A stretch of 64,000 nt of DNA from Prostheceraeus crozeri (GCA_907163375.1 CAJQUW010007913.1:124001-188000), one strand, 5' to 3'. Shown: positions 37,040 to 48,733, counted from the stretch's first letter. A program made the numbers and translations. Notes: a model not told the origin generated them from the sequence alone.

Positions 37040-37755
37040 ACTATACTGTACACTGTAGACAGCCAAAAATCAGACAAAATAACAGCCAAAATGATCAGAC
37101 AATTGCAACAGACAACATCAGACAATCAACAGCCAAAAGTGGCTGTTCAGAACAGACAAGATGAGACAATCACCACACAAAATATCAGCCTGTCTATTTT
37201 TTTATAAATATTGACACTGGAACGATTTGACACTAGCTACTTACAGTATATCTGGGACACTCCTAATCATAACTGTACTATCGCTGTCCAACTCACTCAC
37301 ACAAGCATTCTTAGATGCAGATTATGAACTACTCTGATAACTTCCAAGATGTCTTTCATTCTGTCGCTGTCAACTTTCGGGAAGTATATATACCCTTGAA
37401 AGTTGTAAAGAACATAGCAAAAACAGAATTAAAAGATGGCATCAATATGTCAAATATTCAGACCGGTTATTCCAATGCCTTCAAGTATTTCAAAAGAACC
37501 CTACTTATTTAAACATTGGATATTCTTATAGTCGAAAATTATCAAGGTTACTTTCCAATTTTGATAAAAGTGTATATATTAGTCATAAGTAGTACGATAT
37601 GCAGTATACGTAATAATACAAATTAGTCCGTGCGATGAGACAAAAATTGTCTGATAAACAGGAAATTTATATGATAATACGTAGCATCAGCCAAAATACT
37701 GATTTGGCTGATAAATTGTCTGACAAGTGGCTGTTTACAGTTTACAGTGTACTAC
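37040..37755. mobile_element. MITE family copy 2 (subterminal ATCAGAC/ATCAGCC repeats)
   Basis: The left end reads TACACTGTAGACAGCC, then arrays of ATCAGAC and ACAGCC. The right end, read inward, is TACACTGTAAACTGTAAACA followed by GCCACTTGTCAGAC. The interior matches 21640-22290. It is noncoding. A target duplication was not resolved. Confidence 0.75.
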
Positions 37756-37759
37756 ACAG

Positions 37760-39650
37760 TCAACGTATAAATTGTTCCACGAACATACATCTCTTAGCCT
37801 CAATATCTATTGCACCGTCCAATTGCATTCTATCAAGTAACATTGTTCACTTCTTGTTCACTGTATTTCATTCCTGCGTACGGTACTGACTGAGAGCAGG
37901 CAAAATATATCTGACTATATTTACATGAAATTTCACCTCAGCTACATGTTTTTATGGAAAATTGTGATTAATAACCTGAAGCACATCAAACCTCAGATAA
38001 ACAAGCTTTGTCCATTTCCAGACCTAATCGAGTCTGATGCATGAAAAGTTACCATCAGCTTATGTATAAAGGAATCATCAAGAAACGCAGTATAAAAAGA
38101 GAAAAAGCGAGATTTAATCTTCAGATAACTGATGGACCATTGACCTCAGAGTTGGTTTTCATTGATGATACATCAACTTAAGTCCATGTAAAATCATCTT
38201 TTTGGCGACGATGCTTCAAGTCATATTTCATTTCAGTTGAATTATTTGAAGTCTGTTAGTTAGCCACATGGGTCCATTAGACTCCCTTCATGTTTCAGGT
38301 GTGAAAATTGAAATATGCTTTTCAAAAATTATTGTCTGCATTTACAGACTGATTGTGTGCATGTCTGTGCCCTGGAATTCACACATTTGCTGTTTACAAT
38401 CATGCTGGTATAAGCATGTTTGTTGGGTAAGAAGACCACGAATGCAGTTTCGTTGACATTACAACACATTAGAGGAATGCGAAGTCAAAGATAACAAACA
38501 AAATCAAGCGCAACTTTCAAACATGGATATATTTTACATTTTGTATTATCGGAACTGAAATGTGCCTTACTTTCATTACCACTACATGTAACTCGAGAGT
38601 CTTGTGCAAGAGACTGAAATGTTGAGTGAAACCACTAGGAGTTGTGTGCTGCAGTGAACTCAGCAAGTTCACTTGAAATGAATAATGTCAGTCTATATAT
38701 TATCAGCAGCCAATTGGGTCTCCACCTATAAGAAAGAAATACAGTAACTAAATCATGAGAAGATACTGGAAAACAAATTTCTACATCTTTTCACAATTAG
38801 TCCTGAGAAACCACGTTTTTTGCGCTTTGGGCAGTATATCTCCAAATGTTGAAAATAAGGCATCTTGAAAATTGTTGAGAAATATCAGAAATAAGAGACA
38901 AGTTTCCTTCTGCAAAGAATCTTCAATCCAGATATTATTTTGATATTGTTTTTACAGTGACTTTATCCTTTATACATAGTAAAGTTGTACAAACAGATGA
39001 ATTGACTAATGAACAATCGTATAGCAATTCATTTCACTGTCAATATTTTACTTCAACCAAGAGTTTCCTAATTTGAATATAGCAAAGTTTTGTGCACCTT
39101 GCGAATATTTCAATGTCCATACTACAGTCAGGAAGCAGAAACTATTTGTAAAATCTCAAATCAACACATTCGACGAAGGAATATCAAGTGAAAAAAGCAA
39201 TCTTAATTAGCCCTAGAACGCCTAAAATTGTTATAAGAGCAATTGAGATCATTTAGACCTCACGTCATTTGAAGAATATTCTGAAAATATGCAAATTATG
39301 CTTTACAATGATTTCTTCATAAAGAGAGATTAGTCTGAAATCGACCCCTCCCCCTTAATTGCATCAAGCTACAAATGTATGTGAACTCTCTATCGACACA
39401 GAACACTTTTCAATACGTGATATGACATCGAACTTTACAACTTAAATTGCCCAAAATTACAGTTCACACAATAATACTTGGTCGCAGTTTGCATGGCGCG
39501 TCTCCACAGAAATACATGTAATAATTTTCCGGCCTTAAAACTTTTCACTTCGGAGATGATATAACATGGGAAATTTTTACATGAGAAACTGAAAATTTTT
39601 AATAAAGACACTCTTTTGAAGATTTGTGTAGACCATTCTCATTTGATGAA
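37760..39650. other. No recognised feature
   Basis: AT-rich sequence without supported genes or repeats. Confidence 0.4.
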
Positions 39651-39659
39651 TAATTATGC

Positions 39660-40771
39660 CAGTGGCGGCTTTAGCGATCATGCCCTTCATGCTCAGCATG
39701 ACGAAGTATTTTGTCTAATTTTCCTCCACACAAATCAACGATGTCAACCACAAGAAAGGGCAAGTTTTGAATCAACAAAAAAACTTCCAACATCATTTGA
39801 TTACATTTGACAACATTTGATTACTATGTCAGATCATGTTGCTGTGACATTAAGGTCATACTCAATTAAGATTTATCAAGTAGCTAACTTGTTCTAAAAA
39901 ATTCAGGGGAACGCAAGTCAATTCGAGCATACCTCATTTGTTATTGGCCGGATCATCTGACGGGAGAACAATAGCAAAATCTGCGGATGACGATTTTCAT
40001 ACTCCATCTCATGCCGTGGACGGGAAGCACAAATGATACGTATAGCTCGTTTCAACCAACTAACGGTAGCTGATTGGACGGCAATCTGCTGATTTTATCG
40101 GTGTAGTGAGATCATGAGATGTCTCGAGTCTCAGTTGCACGATTGAAACCCCATCCAATTGACTTCCTTTATAAGTAATTCAATATCTTCCAATGTTAAT
40201 ACAGCTTGTGATTTTGTGCGATTGACGGTGTTTTTACTATCTTAAATGCATGCTTCAAATAACTAGAACTTGAATATTATTTAATATACATTATCTGGTG
40301 ATTAAATTTAGCCGTGGTCTTCTACATGCTTGCATATGTAGATATGTCTAGGAGCAAATAGTATAATAGGCTATGCATGCATCAGATTATCATCGGATGT
40401 ACTCAAACATACAAATCATGTAGCCTACGCCTGGAATTTTATTTTAAGCGTATTTTGGCTGATACAGTATGTAGATCATGAGAATTATGCCTAGCCCTAC
40501 ACCATATTCACTGGATTACCTGATGTGAAAAGTAGGCGGCTTGCATGTTTGAATTATAATTAGGAAAGGGCAAATGCAAATGGGATGAGATTAAAATTTT
40601 GTTCATCGAATTCGTAACTGTTTCTTAAGTTGCATGATATTAAGCTACATTATGCTACATCAGTTGCATGGTTAAAAATCCTCGTATGATAGCTCTCACA
40701 CATACTTTTTTCCTCATGATGCGAAAAAATTGATGAGCATGACCTAACAGAAATCCATAGAGCCGCCACTG
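39660..40771. mobile_element. Possible hAT-like element with CAGTGGCGGCT ends
   Basis: CAGTGGCGGCTTTA at the left and CAGTGGCGGCTCTA read inward from the right are inverted repeats in the style of hAT termini. The adjacent octamers AATTATGC and ATAAATAT do not match, so the target duplication is lost or the right flank was rearranged by the tandem duplication that starts at the next base. No transposase is seen. Confidence 0.5.
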
Positions 40772-41021
40772 ATAAATATGTAGGGCTATTCTTGTCACTG
40801 TCTCCGAATGTTTTGGCTTTAGCAGCATTGAGTTTTTCTGCTGTTAATCCTTGGAGCATTTCGTAGCAGGATGACTTCGATCAACAGTTATAATGTATAA
40901 ATATGTAGGGCTATTCTTGTCACTGTCTCCGAATGTTTTGGCTTTAGCAGCATTGAGTTTTTCTGCTGTTAATCCTTGGAGCATTTCGTAGCATGATGAC
41001 AGCAATCAACAGTTATAATGT
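40772..41021 (+). repeat. Tandem duplication of a 125-bp unit
   Basis: The units 40772-40896 and 40897-41021 are almost identical, differing at a few bases near the end. The first bases of a third unit (ATAAATATGTAGGG) follow at 41022. The units share a minus-strand reading, GLTAEKLNAAKAKTFG, that I cannot place. Confidence 0.9.
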
Positions 41022-41657
41022 ATAAATATGTAGGGATTAATATCAACGGTAAATTTCATCAATGTTTTGCTACGGCGTAGGTTAACTGTAATTTTATCAA
41101 TAGAATGTGAGCGGTCTGCGAACCCACTTTATGCGTCAAGATCAAACCCACAAGTTTTATTATGTGTAAATTAAACGTGTTATAATTATAATGCAATATA
41201 TTTACACATCGTTAAACTTAGTTTCATCTTGACTCATTAAGTGGATTCGCAGGATGCTCACATTTTATTGCTCACATTTCATCTACGATATATGTTGTGG
41301 CAAAATATTGGGGCAATGTCTAGAAAACATTCTACAAATGCTTTAAGATAACATTTTCATAATATTCTCATTCATTGTCATTTGAACATATAACATTTTT
41401 TGGAATGTTTTTATAGCAAATTCACGACATTTTCTGAGCAGTTTTAGAATGTTTTTTGTTGGGAATTCACGTAAGAGTTGTGTAAGATAATATCAGAGAG
41501 AAATTTGGGATATTTTATTAGAAATTTACCAAATAATTTGCTATTTGCTAAAAATTGGCAAATCATCAGCTATGTTAGATAAATATTTGATAAAATTTTA
41601 GTAGAAGTTTAGTAAAATGTTGTCAAGTATTTGCCAAATATTTAACAAAAGCATCTG

Positions 41658-42746
41658 GTGTGCTCGTCCCGGGTGGTTGGCAGGAGTAAATCTGAGGAAG
41701 TGACAATGATTAGCGGCCCTCAAGGTTCAGTTTTAGGACCCTGGTTATTCAAAATTTTTATGAATGACATTGTACAATGCATGCATTCCCCAGCTCAGAT
41801 TCGTTTGTTTGCTGACGACATTAAAATCTTTTCTGTCAGAGCGCCAAATGATACTTCTCTTGAACATTCGCTAAATGATATTTGTCTATGGTCAAAAATT
41901 TGGCAATTGCCTGTTTCCTGTGAAAAATGTAAATATATTCCTTTAAACTCTCGTAGATCCGATTTATCTTATTCAATCGAAGATTACGCTTTACCGAGTG
42001 ATTCCATTGTTTGTGATTTAGGAGTAACTTTCACATCGAACTTGAAGTTTTCTGACCATTGTGACAAAGTGTCATCTACAGCTTACAGTCGAGCATTCCT
42101 CGTGTTAAAAAGTTTTACTACAGACAACCCCAAATTGCTTGTTCGCGCTTTTTGTTGCTTTGTTCGCCCAATATTGGAGTACTGCTCCCAAGTATGGAGT
42201 CCTCATTTGATTGGAAATATAAGGATTGTTGAAAGAGTACAAAAATATTTCACTAAGCAGGTTTGTCTGCGAGCGTCAATTGAATTTGATTGTTATAATG
42301 ACCGTTTGATAAAACTAAAAATACAGTCAGAATACCGTAGAATTCTACTTGATTTGACTTTGACTTACAAAATTGTTCATGAACTTGTTGACTTACCTTT
42401 TGAAAATTTTTTTAGTTTTCATAACACAGCTACCATCTGTACACGTGGTCATTGTTATAAATTAAGGTCTCTTGGTCGTGTACATTCGGATTGTCGTAAA
42501 TACTTCTTTAGTAATCGTGTTGTTCAAATTTGGAATTCTTTGCCTGTTGATGTAATTTCCAGTCCCACATTATCTTGTTTCAAATTCAGACTACGACAGC
42601 TCAACCTATCACATTATTGTAAAGTTTTTGGATAATTGTACATGTTTTTCTCCTGGCTTCACATAAGTGTTGTTCATCAACCAGTGTTGCCATTTGTAGA
42701 AGTTTATCTTCTTCAATAAACTAATTCTATTCTATTCTATTCTAAA
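41658..42746 (+). mobile_element. LINE (CR1/Jockey-like), 5'-truncated, open RT part and pentamer tail
   Basis: A single open frame, 41658-42635 (325 residues), starts inside the reverse transcriptase. It reads SGPQGSVLGPWLFKIFMNDI (box before the palm), IRLFADDIKIFS with intact FADD at about residues 51-54, SCEKCKYI, VCDLGVTF, VRAFCCFVRPILEYCSQVWSP, VERVQKYFTKQV and NSLPVDVISSPTLSCFKFRL, the standard C-terminus. A GTP>GP change (SGVPQGS reduced to SGPQGS) is visible. After the stop comes an 85-nt 3' UTR with AATAAA and a (TATTC)n tail at 42722-42746. The endonuclease, ORF1 and first RT motifs are missing. Confidence 0.92.
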
Positions 42747-42749
42747 CGC

Positions 42750-44015
42750 ATTCACTTCACTTCACGATGCTTTGAGCTGAAGATGCCTTTCCATTGGTGG
42801 TGGCATTACAAGTGGCGGATATCTGTCCAAAAGTAGTAGCCATCTTTGATGCTAAACCACCATCGGAAAAGACAATTCGAAAGTGCTTCAGGAAATTCAT
42901 AAGACACAGGATCCTTTTACGACCACGACAGAAGCGATTATAGTGATGATAATTATGATCACAATTGTTTAGTGATACTCCCTCAATTATCTACCTTCAA
43001 TCAATATTGAACATGCATATTCTGACATTCATTTAAAATGGTACAAGGGACATCGGAATGAAGTCATGTCATAAGCACAAACGGTTCAAGCCCTTGAACG
43101 TAATTGACAAAAGATGCATTGAGTTCAGACCCAGAAGTTCGCAATTGCATTAGACATTTAATTACACGTACATTAAAAGTATCAAAGTCTTTCTACACAG
43201 CTTGGTTGCTTTTAGAGAATATCCCTCCTCGAAGTGGAATCCGAACATTCTTAAACATTGACTCGCTTGCATTAGATTCGCTTATTTTAATGCGAAGGAA
43301 ACTTTGACCGCAAAGCTATATATGAAGTTGATCAAAGCATATCAAAAAACAAAATACCTGTTTTAGAATAAAATTTTGATGTATTCTCAATCAATTGGGC
43401 GCATTACTATGACCTAGAAATCTATTGGAATTAGAGCTGCAAGCTTTTCGAAATCAGAGATTCCCGCTCACTTTTTGCTTTAGAATGGAGGGGAGGAATC
43501 GGTCTCCTGGATTCTCGATGTGTTTTTGAGGACAAAATGCACAGAGTTGTTGATTAAACTTTAAATAACTTACCGTTAATTTCATTGCAAAATAAAAATT
43601 CTTTGCGGTAATAATTTATTTATTTATGGCTAATTAACTATTTCTTTTTCAACTACCTAAACACGATTTTATGATATTATTATGATGCTACGGATAGTAC
43701 TGCTACAGAGAACTGGAAATAACAGCAATGCAAAGGAAGACAAATTAATATAACATTGCTTGCTGACGTGATCCAGCAAATAAAAAGTCGGCGATTATTT
43801 TCCTCCAATGGCATCCTAGTTTGATATTAAGTTTTTGTCGGTAGGTTGATTAAAGACTGAATCGCTAATAATCCCTTATCCATCTCGAAACCTGAAGAAG
43901 TCTCAGATGAAAATTCTGCTTCTTAATTGCATCATCAACTCATAATGGTCGTCATACGGAAGGAAAGGATGAGATTTTAGTCAATTTACAAAAATGTGAA
44001 GTGACTGGACAAAGC
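42750..44015. other. No recognised feature
   Basis: The 67-codon frame at 43104-43307 (+) is unrecognised. The sequence becomes part of the Polinton-like remnant at about 44020, and the left limit of that remnant is unknown. Confidence 0.35.
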
Positions 44016-44019
44016 GATT

Positions 44020-44640
44020 TACGGTACATTAGTCACTATGTTATTGATTTAAGCAAAGTGACAGGGGCCTACTGCACTCTTTGATCAAAGGAAGCAGAAT
44101 CCACTGTGTGAATTTGTAGAATTATTGGGTGGAGATACAGATTCATTTTTTAGGGGTGTCCGTTCAGAACATGAGCGTCAAGCAGTGCTTCAGTCATTCT
44201 ATACGATCTCAAATATTATTGATGATCATGCTCATGGTATTTTGGATACATCGAATTATCCTACAACACATCTTCTGTATTCAACACGAAATGCAAATCG
44301 ACTTGATTGTTTAAAGGAAGAGAGCAAGGGTGAGATTATTAAAGAATTTGTTTCTCTCAGTCCAAAAATATATTCCTATTTGGTTGGTAATACACAAGAT
44401 GCACGTGCGAAGTGGATCAAGAGGTAGAAGAAGCGAGAACTTACCAATGAACAACATCGGGAGACATGATGAAGGATCCTTCAACATACATACAACTCTC
44501 CAATCACGTCATCATGTGATACAAACAAACAGAGACGAAGGCTCCTACTTAGGAAGATAACTGGTGTTGGGTTGATAAGAATCTGTCATGTCCTTATGGT
44601 CATCATTATCTATACACCAGTGGTCTTGTTCAGTGAACAG
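44020..44640 (+). pseudogene. Polinton/Maverick-type DNA polymerase B, C-terminal fragment
   Basis: Protein-primed family B polymerases replicate Polintons (Mavericks), large virus-like transposons of animals. The plus strand reads VIDLSKV (usual LDLSK..MYDFHY) near 44042, then LLGGDTDSFF at about 44122, the YGDTDS palm motif with Tyr replaced by Gly. Next come ILDTSNYPTTHLLYST, EIIKEFVSLSPKIYSYL and ARAKWIK, the well-conserved block after the palm. The main frame stops at 44427. Traces continue in other frames to about 44640 (HVIMCYKQ, PYGHHYLY). Frameshifts and stops show it is dead. The exonuclease and terminal-protein regions are absent. It sits 0.7 kb from a convergent adenain-like protease fragment, as expected of one decayed element. 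Confidence 0.8.
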
Positions 44641-44902
44641 TCATGTCTCACATCTGCAACAAAATGGAAATGCGCGCAATTAAATTAATGAAAAGTTTCT
44701 TACCAAACTCTTCTTACCGTGCAGCAAGATCGTGTCGTATCTACTAGAAATGGCGAGGAAAAGTTGCGATTCAATTATTTCTTCGAGGATGTATTCAAAG
44801 TCTAGAACTTCACTCAGACAAGACATATCGAAAAATCTACCGTGATTTAAAATCAATTCTCTATCGAAAATTTGACTTAACTCTTTCTAAACCAGTGATT
44901 AA

Positions 44903-45126
44903 ATCCTGCACTGTACTATGTCAATGGGAGTGCTCATCAAAGAAGGAGATTTTACAAATATTGCCCTCATCAGCAAACGTGACGAATGAACGCAAACTGT
45001 TCCCCGGTACTACCAAAATCCAAATTCCACTGTTCATTATTTTCAAATGGAAATGCAGTTGTTACTGGTGCACAGTCTATAGAGGAGGCTGTCACAGTTT
45101 TACAGGAATTAATAAAAATATATTTA
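44903..45126 (+). pseudogene. TATA-binding-protein-like domain fragment, frame-broken
   Basis: Three frames must be combined. 44903-44986 reads CTMSMGVLIKEGDFTNIAL, next NERKLFPGTTKIQ, then from about 45030 LFSNGNAVVTGAQSIEEA to a stop at 45126. The last block closely follows one TBP repeat (LIFSSGKMVCTGAKSEE), and the first parts fit its beta-strand and helix order. About one TBP half-repeat of 75 residues is present. It lies between the polymerase and protease remnants, on the polymerase strand. I infer it was part of the same element. A chance resemblance is possible because no frame is intact. Confidence 0.45.
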
Positions 45127-45313
45127 TAAAACCACATATGTTGTTTCTAACTACCTTTTATTCGTAATGTGATTCATGATACTATACAAGTACTGAAACA
45201 CAAGAGTATCGTTATACGATAAATTGTCTTTAGCCATGGCTTCAGAAGAAGTAGGATCAAGTCTAGAAAACAATTTAAGAATCTCGTTCATTGATAAATT
45301 GCATGGGCGATTG

Positions 45314-45626
45314 TTATGCAGCAGGCTCCACAGTAGGTAGAGGGTCTTTGAATTCGATTGGGCGATCTCTCCAACCAGTCAACAACATTTGTATACGAGC
45401 GTACTTGTGTAGAGGCAGTCCATCGGAATCAAACCATTCACAATGATTTTCATCTTGGTAGTATGCCATCCAATGTTTCCCGGGCTTGTTCGAATAATCA
45501 GAATTAAAGATGTAGGTGATTGGTTGATGTGGTGGAAGTTTATCCGCACGAAACAAACCACCAAATGGGATGTAATGGGCAACGATGAGATCCTTCGCAA
45601 AACATTCTCAATTATGCTGAAAACAA
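45314..45626 (-). pseudogene. Adenain-like cysteine protease fragment (Polinton-type)
   Basis: From about 45615 on the minus strand the frame reads FAKDLIVAHYIPFGG, FRADKLP, then KPGKHWMAYYQ with the catalytic His, and HCEWFDSDGLP with the catalytic acidic residue, to a stop at 45314. This is the first half of the adenovirus-protease fold carried by Polintons, where it matures virion-like proteins. The second half, with the Gln and Cys, is missing. Reading could enter by a TTTTCAG acceptor at about 45619. Repeat B copy 2 begins immediately upstream, so the N-terminus was lost there. It points toward the polymerase fragment. Confidence 0.75.
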
Positions 45627-45765
45627 AGAGTAAGTATATTAAGTATAGTAGGAACTCAGGATTTATTAAATGCCCAATGTGTATAGTTTCGATTTTATTA
45701 AATGAACTCGAGGTGAACACAGTTGGCATTGTTTCCAAATGTGAGATATGCAAATTTTTGCAGCT
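45627..45765 (-). repeat. Repeat B, copy 2, 3' part (split by piggyBac)
   Basis: This is the inverted equivalent of about 27340-27479, ending at the common 3' terminus next to the protease fragment. Its continuation lies beyond the piggyBac, at 48734-49402. Confidence 0.85.
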
Positions 45766-48733
45766 TTAACCCTCATCGGCCCACCTCTCTACATGTGTAG
45801 AAACTAAGTATTCACAGTGCTGTCATTTTTGTTCTAAGCCCCAATCAAGGTGAAATTAAGTTTCCATGCGTGACTTCTATCATTTAAACTTCTCCCATAA
45901 TATTAATCGATTTTAACAAATGGAACATGGGGTAAAATATTATTTTGTCATATTTGGCCCACCTCTCTACAGGTGTAGAATTGCATTTCCTGAGAAGTTG
46001 GAGACTTCATTCCTCACTTTTGACAAACAATTTTCAAAATTCCTATTGAAATTCATCTTGATTTCTTATCATGATATCATGAATAAGTAACAGAATATAA
46101 GCCCTGATGTCTGACAAAGTTTGTTATTACGTAATGGGCAATTTGGTGTTGACGCCAATTTTCAAGTGATGGACGAATTTGACAGAACGGAACGATATCA
46201 ACTATCGACAACTTCTGATTGTCTCAAAATTGCGTAATGGTGCCCCAACAACTATCCTGCATCAGATTTAGTATGTCATTTTGATATCAGTAAAAGTTTT
46301 AGGAAAATTTATCTACCGATGGCTTCTATGATGAAATTGAAGAATCTGGCAGGAAGACACAGCAACTCGAATAGAATTGCGTCATTTATTTCATTGATTT
46401 TCTTGACGTCTGAGATAATTTCGACACTATCGAGACTGCTATCTAAACGTTGTAAGTTATTTTCATGATTCAGTCTTCCACATTGATATGCGTCCGACGC
46501 TCGAAAACATTGTGCTGCGACTTCGGCAAGAAAGAGAAGATGAAGCATCCAGAGATGATGGCGAAGATTCCGGTAACACCTCAGGCAGCAGCGACGGTGA
46601 ACCAGTCGAAGAACCACATTTGTATCTGCAATCGAGTGACGGCGAATTGGTTGAGGAAGCAAGCAGTATTGATACCAGTTCTTCAGACTCCGACGATGAC
46701 AGTAACGAAAACTCTAACGGCGACGATTTGACATCACCTAGTGGCGTAACATGGAAACCCAACGCTCCTCCGCCCAGACGCCTGAGCAGAAATGTGATCA
46801 ATTTCCACGATGGACCTACAATTGCTCCTGCCTCCGAGGAACAGTCATTTAGCTGTTTCATAACTGAAGAAATGTTGAGGACATCATTGCGCTATACCAA
46901 CAGAAGATTGAAGGCACTGGGAAAGAAGAAGTTTACTTTCAAGTTTACTGAAAGCAGGAATAGCTGTGATTATTCGCGCGGGTGTCGATCGTGACAATAT
47001 GTCATCACTGTACTCTCTTTACGTTCCATCAGACAGTAGACCTTTTCACCGCTGCACCATCTCTAAAAATCGTCTGAAAATTTTGCTCGCACATTTGACT
47101 TTTGATAACAAAATAAACAGGCGAGAGCGTCAAGAAATTGACAAACTAGCTGCCATCCGAGAGTTTTGGGATTTATTTGTTCTCAACCTGCGTCGTTACT
47201 ACATACCATCATCTTAAATAACAGTCGACGAACAATTATACGCATATCGTGGCTATTCCCCAGGCAGAACATACATGCCTAAAAAACCGGCAAAGTATGG
47301 CATCAAAGTCTTTTGGCTATGCGATGCGAAAATGGCTACGTACTGAATGCGTCACCGTACTATGGAGCTGATGGGGCTAGGGCGACCGGTCTAGCAAAAA
47401 CAATCGTCATGCAATTAACTGAACCGTATCATCAAAGTCATCGGAATGTTTATTTTGATCGCTATTTTACATCGTATGAATTATGCGTCGATCTTTTGAA
47501 TAGCGGACTCACCATGACGGTGACAATTCAAGCTTCGCGGCGCGATGTTCCGCATGCTATGAAAAATGCAAAAGACATACCCGTGCATGAAACGAGAAAC
47601 TTTTGGAATCATGACCACCGTGTCCTCTTGATATCATATGTTCCAAAGAAAAATAAAAATGTTCTCCTAATGAGCAGCTATCATACAACGAACCGGCCAT
47701 CAGAAAGAGAAGATCGAAAACCAGAAGTTATTTTGGACTATAACACTGGTAAAGGTGGTGTTGATGTCATGGACTCAACAGTGGAGGATTTCACATGTCG
47801 CCGAAAGACAAAGCGGTATCCTCTGCTTCATTTCTTCGACATGCTCGACGTCGCATTGCTGAATTCCTTCTTGATCATGGAGAAGAATGGGTACGACCAA
47901 CCTCGCTCCTTTTTCATAAAACAGGTTGCCTTGCAACTTGCTAATGACAACATCATGACTCGCTATAACACTGCAGCGATCTACCGTCAATCCAAGGCTT
48001 CATTTTCATCGATGGGATATCCCGCCAGAATACCTTCAACAACCACCAATGACAACAAACCGAAAAAGTGCCAGGTTCCTCGTTGTGGAAAATCAACTCG
48101 TAAGCGCTGCGCTAATTGCGCATTGGTTGCATGCTCCCAGCATCATATTGAAAAGATTTTATGTACTAGCTGTGCATCCTCACCGTAAATTCATACCTTG
48201 GAGTAGTGGACGATTTATATTATGATTGTCAAGATTTTCAAGAAAGTTGTTGCTGTTATTGTTTTTATAAATAGATACATAGATGCAGTTTATTGTTTTT
48301 TTCTAATATCAAAATCGGATTTCAGACATGTATCATTGATTATAGCCTACTAATCGATAAATACAACTAAAACAGTTAATTATGAATGGGATCATAATCG
48401 ATGCATAGCACATAAATTATATTAGTTATATTGCCCTCTAATTGATTTAAATTGATTAGCTGGTTTAAGTGCTGATTTAAACTAATTAGCACACATAGCT
48501 TAGTTCAGGATATCTCGAATAATAACATCCAGTATTTTAATGTAAAAAGACATTCTCGATGATTTTAAGGTCAATGGGGTCATCTATAAGGTCAAGGGTC
48601 ATCACGATGTCCCTTAATTGTCTTATGGGATCGATACTAAATTCTAAACAGTTGATTAAAGATGCAATATTCTACACATGTAGAGAGGTGGGCTGAATAT
48701 GATGGTTGAATTTGCCGGTCCGATGAGGTTTAA
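45766..48733 (+). mobile_element. piggyBac element with TTAA target duplication
   Basis: TTAA lies at 45766-45769 and 48730-48733. The ends are CCCTCATCGG on the left and, read inward, ACCTCATCGG on the right. Each is followed by the inverted block CCCACCTCTCTACATGTGTA (left 45780-45799; right 48693-48674). The right end has ~25 extra bases between the two parts. A third copy of the block, with one change, sits internally at 45956-45980, as subterminal repeats of piggyBacs do. Length is 2.96 kb. The empty sequence can be read from repeat B copies 1 and 3. Confidence 0.95.
46488..48188 (+). pseudogene. piggyBac transposase, three lesions
   Basis: piggyBac transposase excises precisely at TTAA using a DDD RNase H-fold domain. 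The reading starts at the ATG at 46488 with an acidic, Ser-rich N-terminus (TSSSDSDDDSNENSNGDD). It shifts frame near 46945, then reads IIRAGVDRDN, RFSH-like FHRCTISKNRLKILL, KLAAIREFWDLFV and RRYYIP. A TAA lies at 47215-47217, followed in frame by ITVDEQLYAYRG (first Asp), YMPKKPAKYGIKVFWLCDAK, and a missing base near 47335. Then come NGYVLNASPYYG, NVYFDRYFTSYEL (second Asp) and TGKGGVDVMDS (third Asp). The C-terminal Cys-rich finger is intact: CQVPRCGKS, CANCALVACSQHH and CTSC. All catalytic Asp residues remain, but the three breaks inactivate it. Confidence 0.93.

Noticed and set aside
45443-45769. Plus-strand 108-codon frame opposite the protease fragment
   Set aside because: Shadow of the minus-strand protease and repeat B; no family motif.
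46309-46861. Long minus-strand open frames opposite the piggyBac N-terminus
   Set aside because: Mirror of the acidic, Ser-rich coding region; the plus strand carries the transposase.
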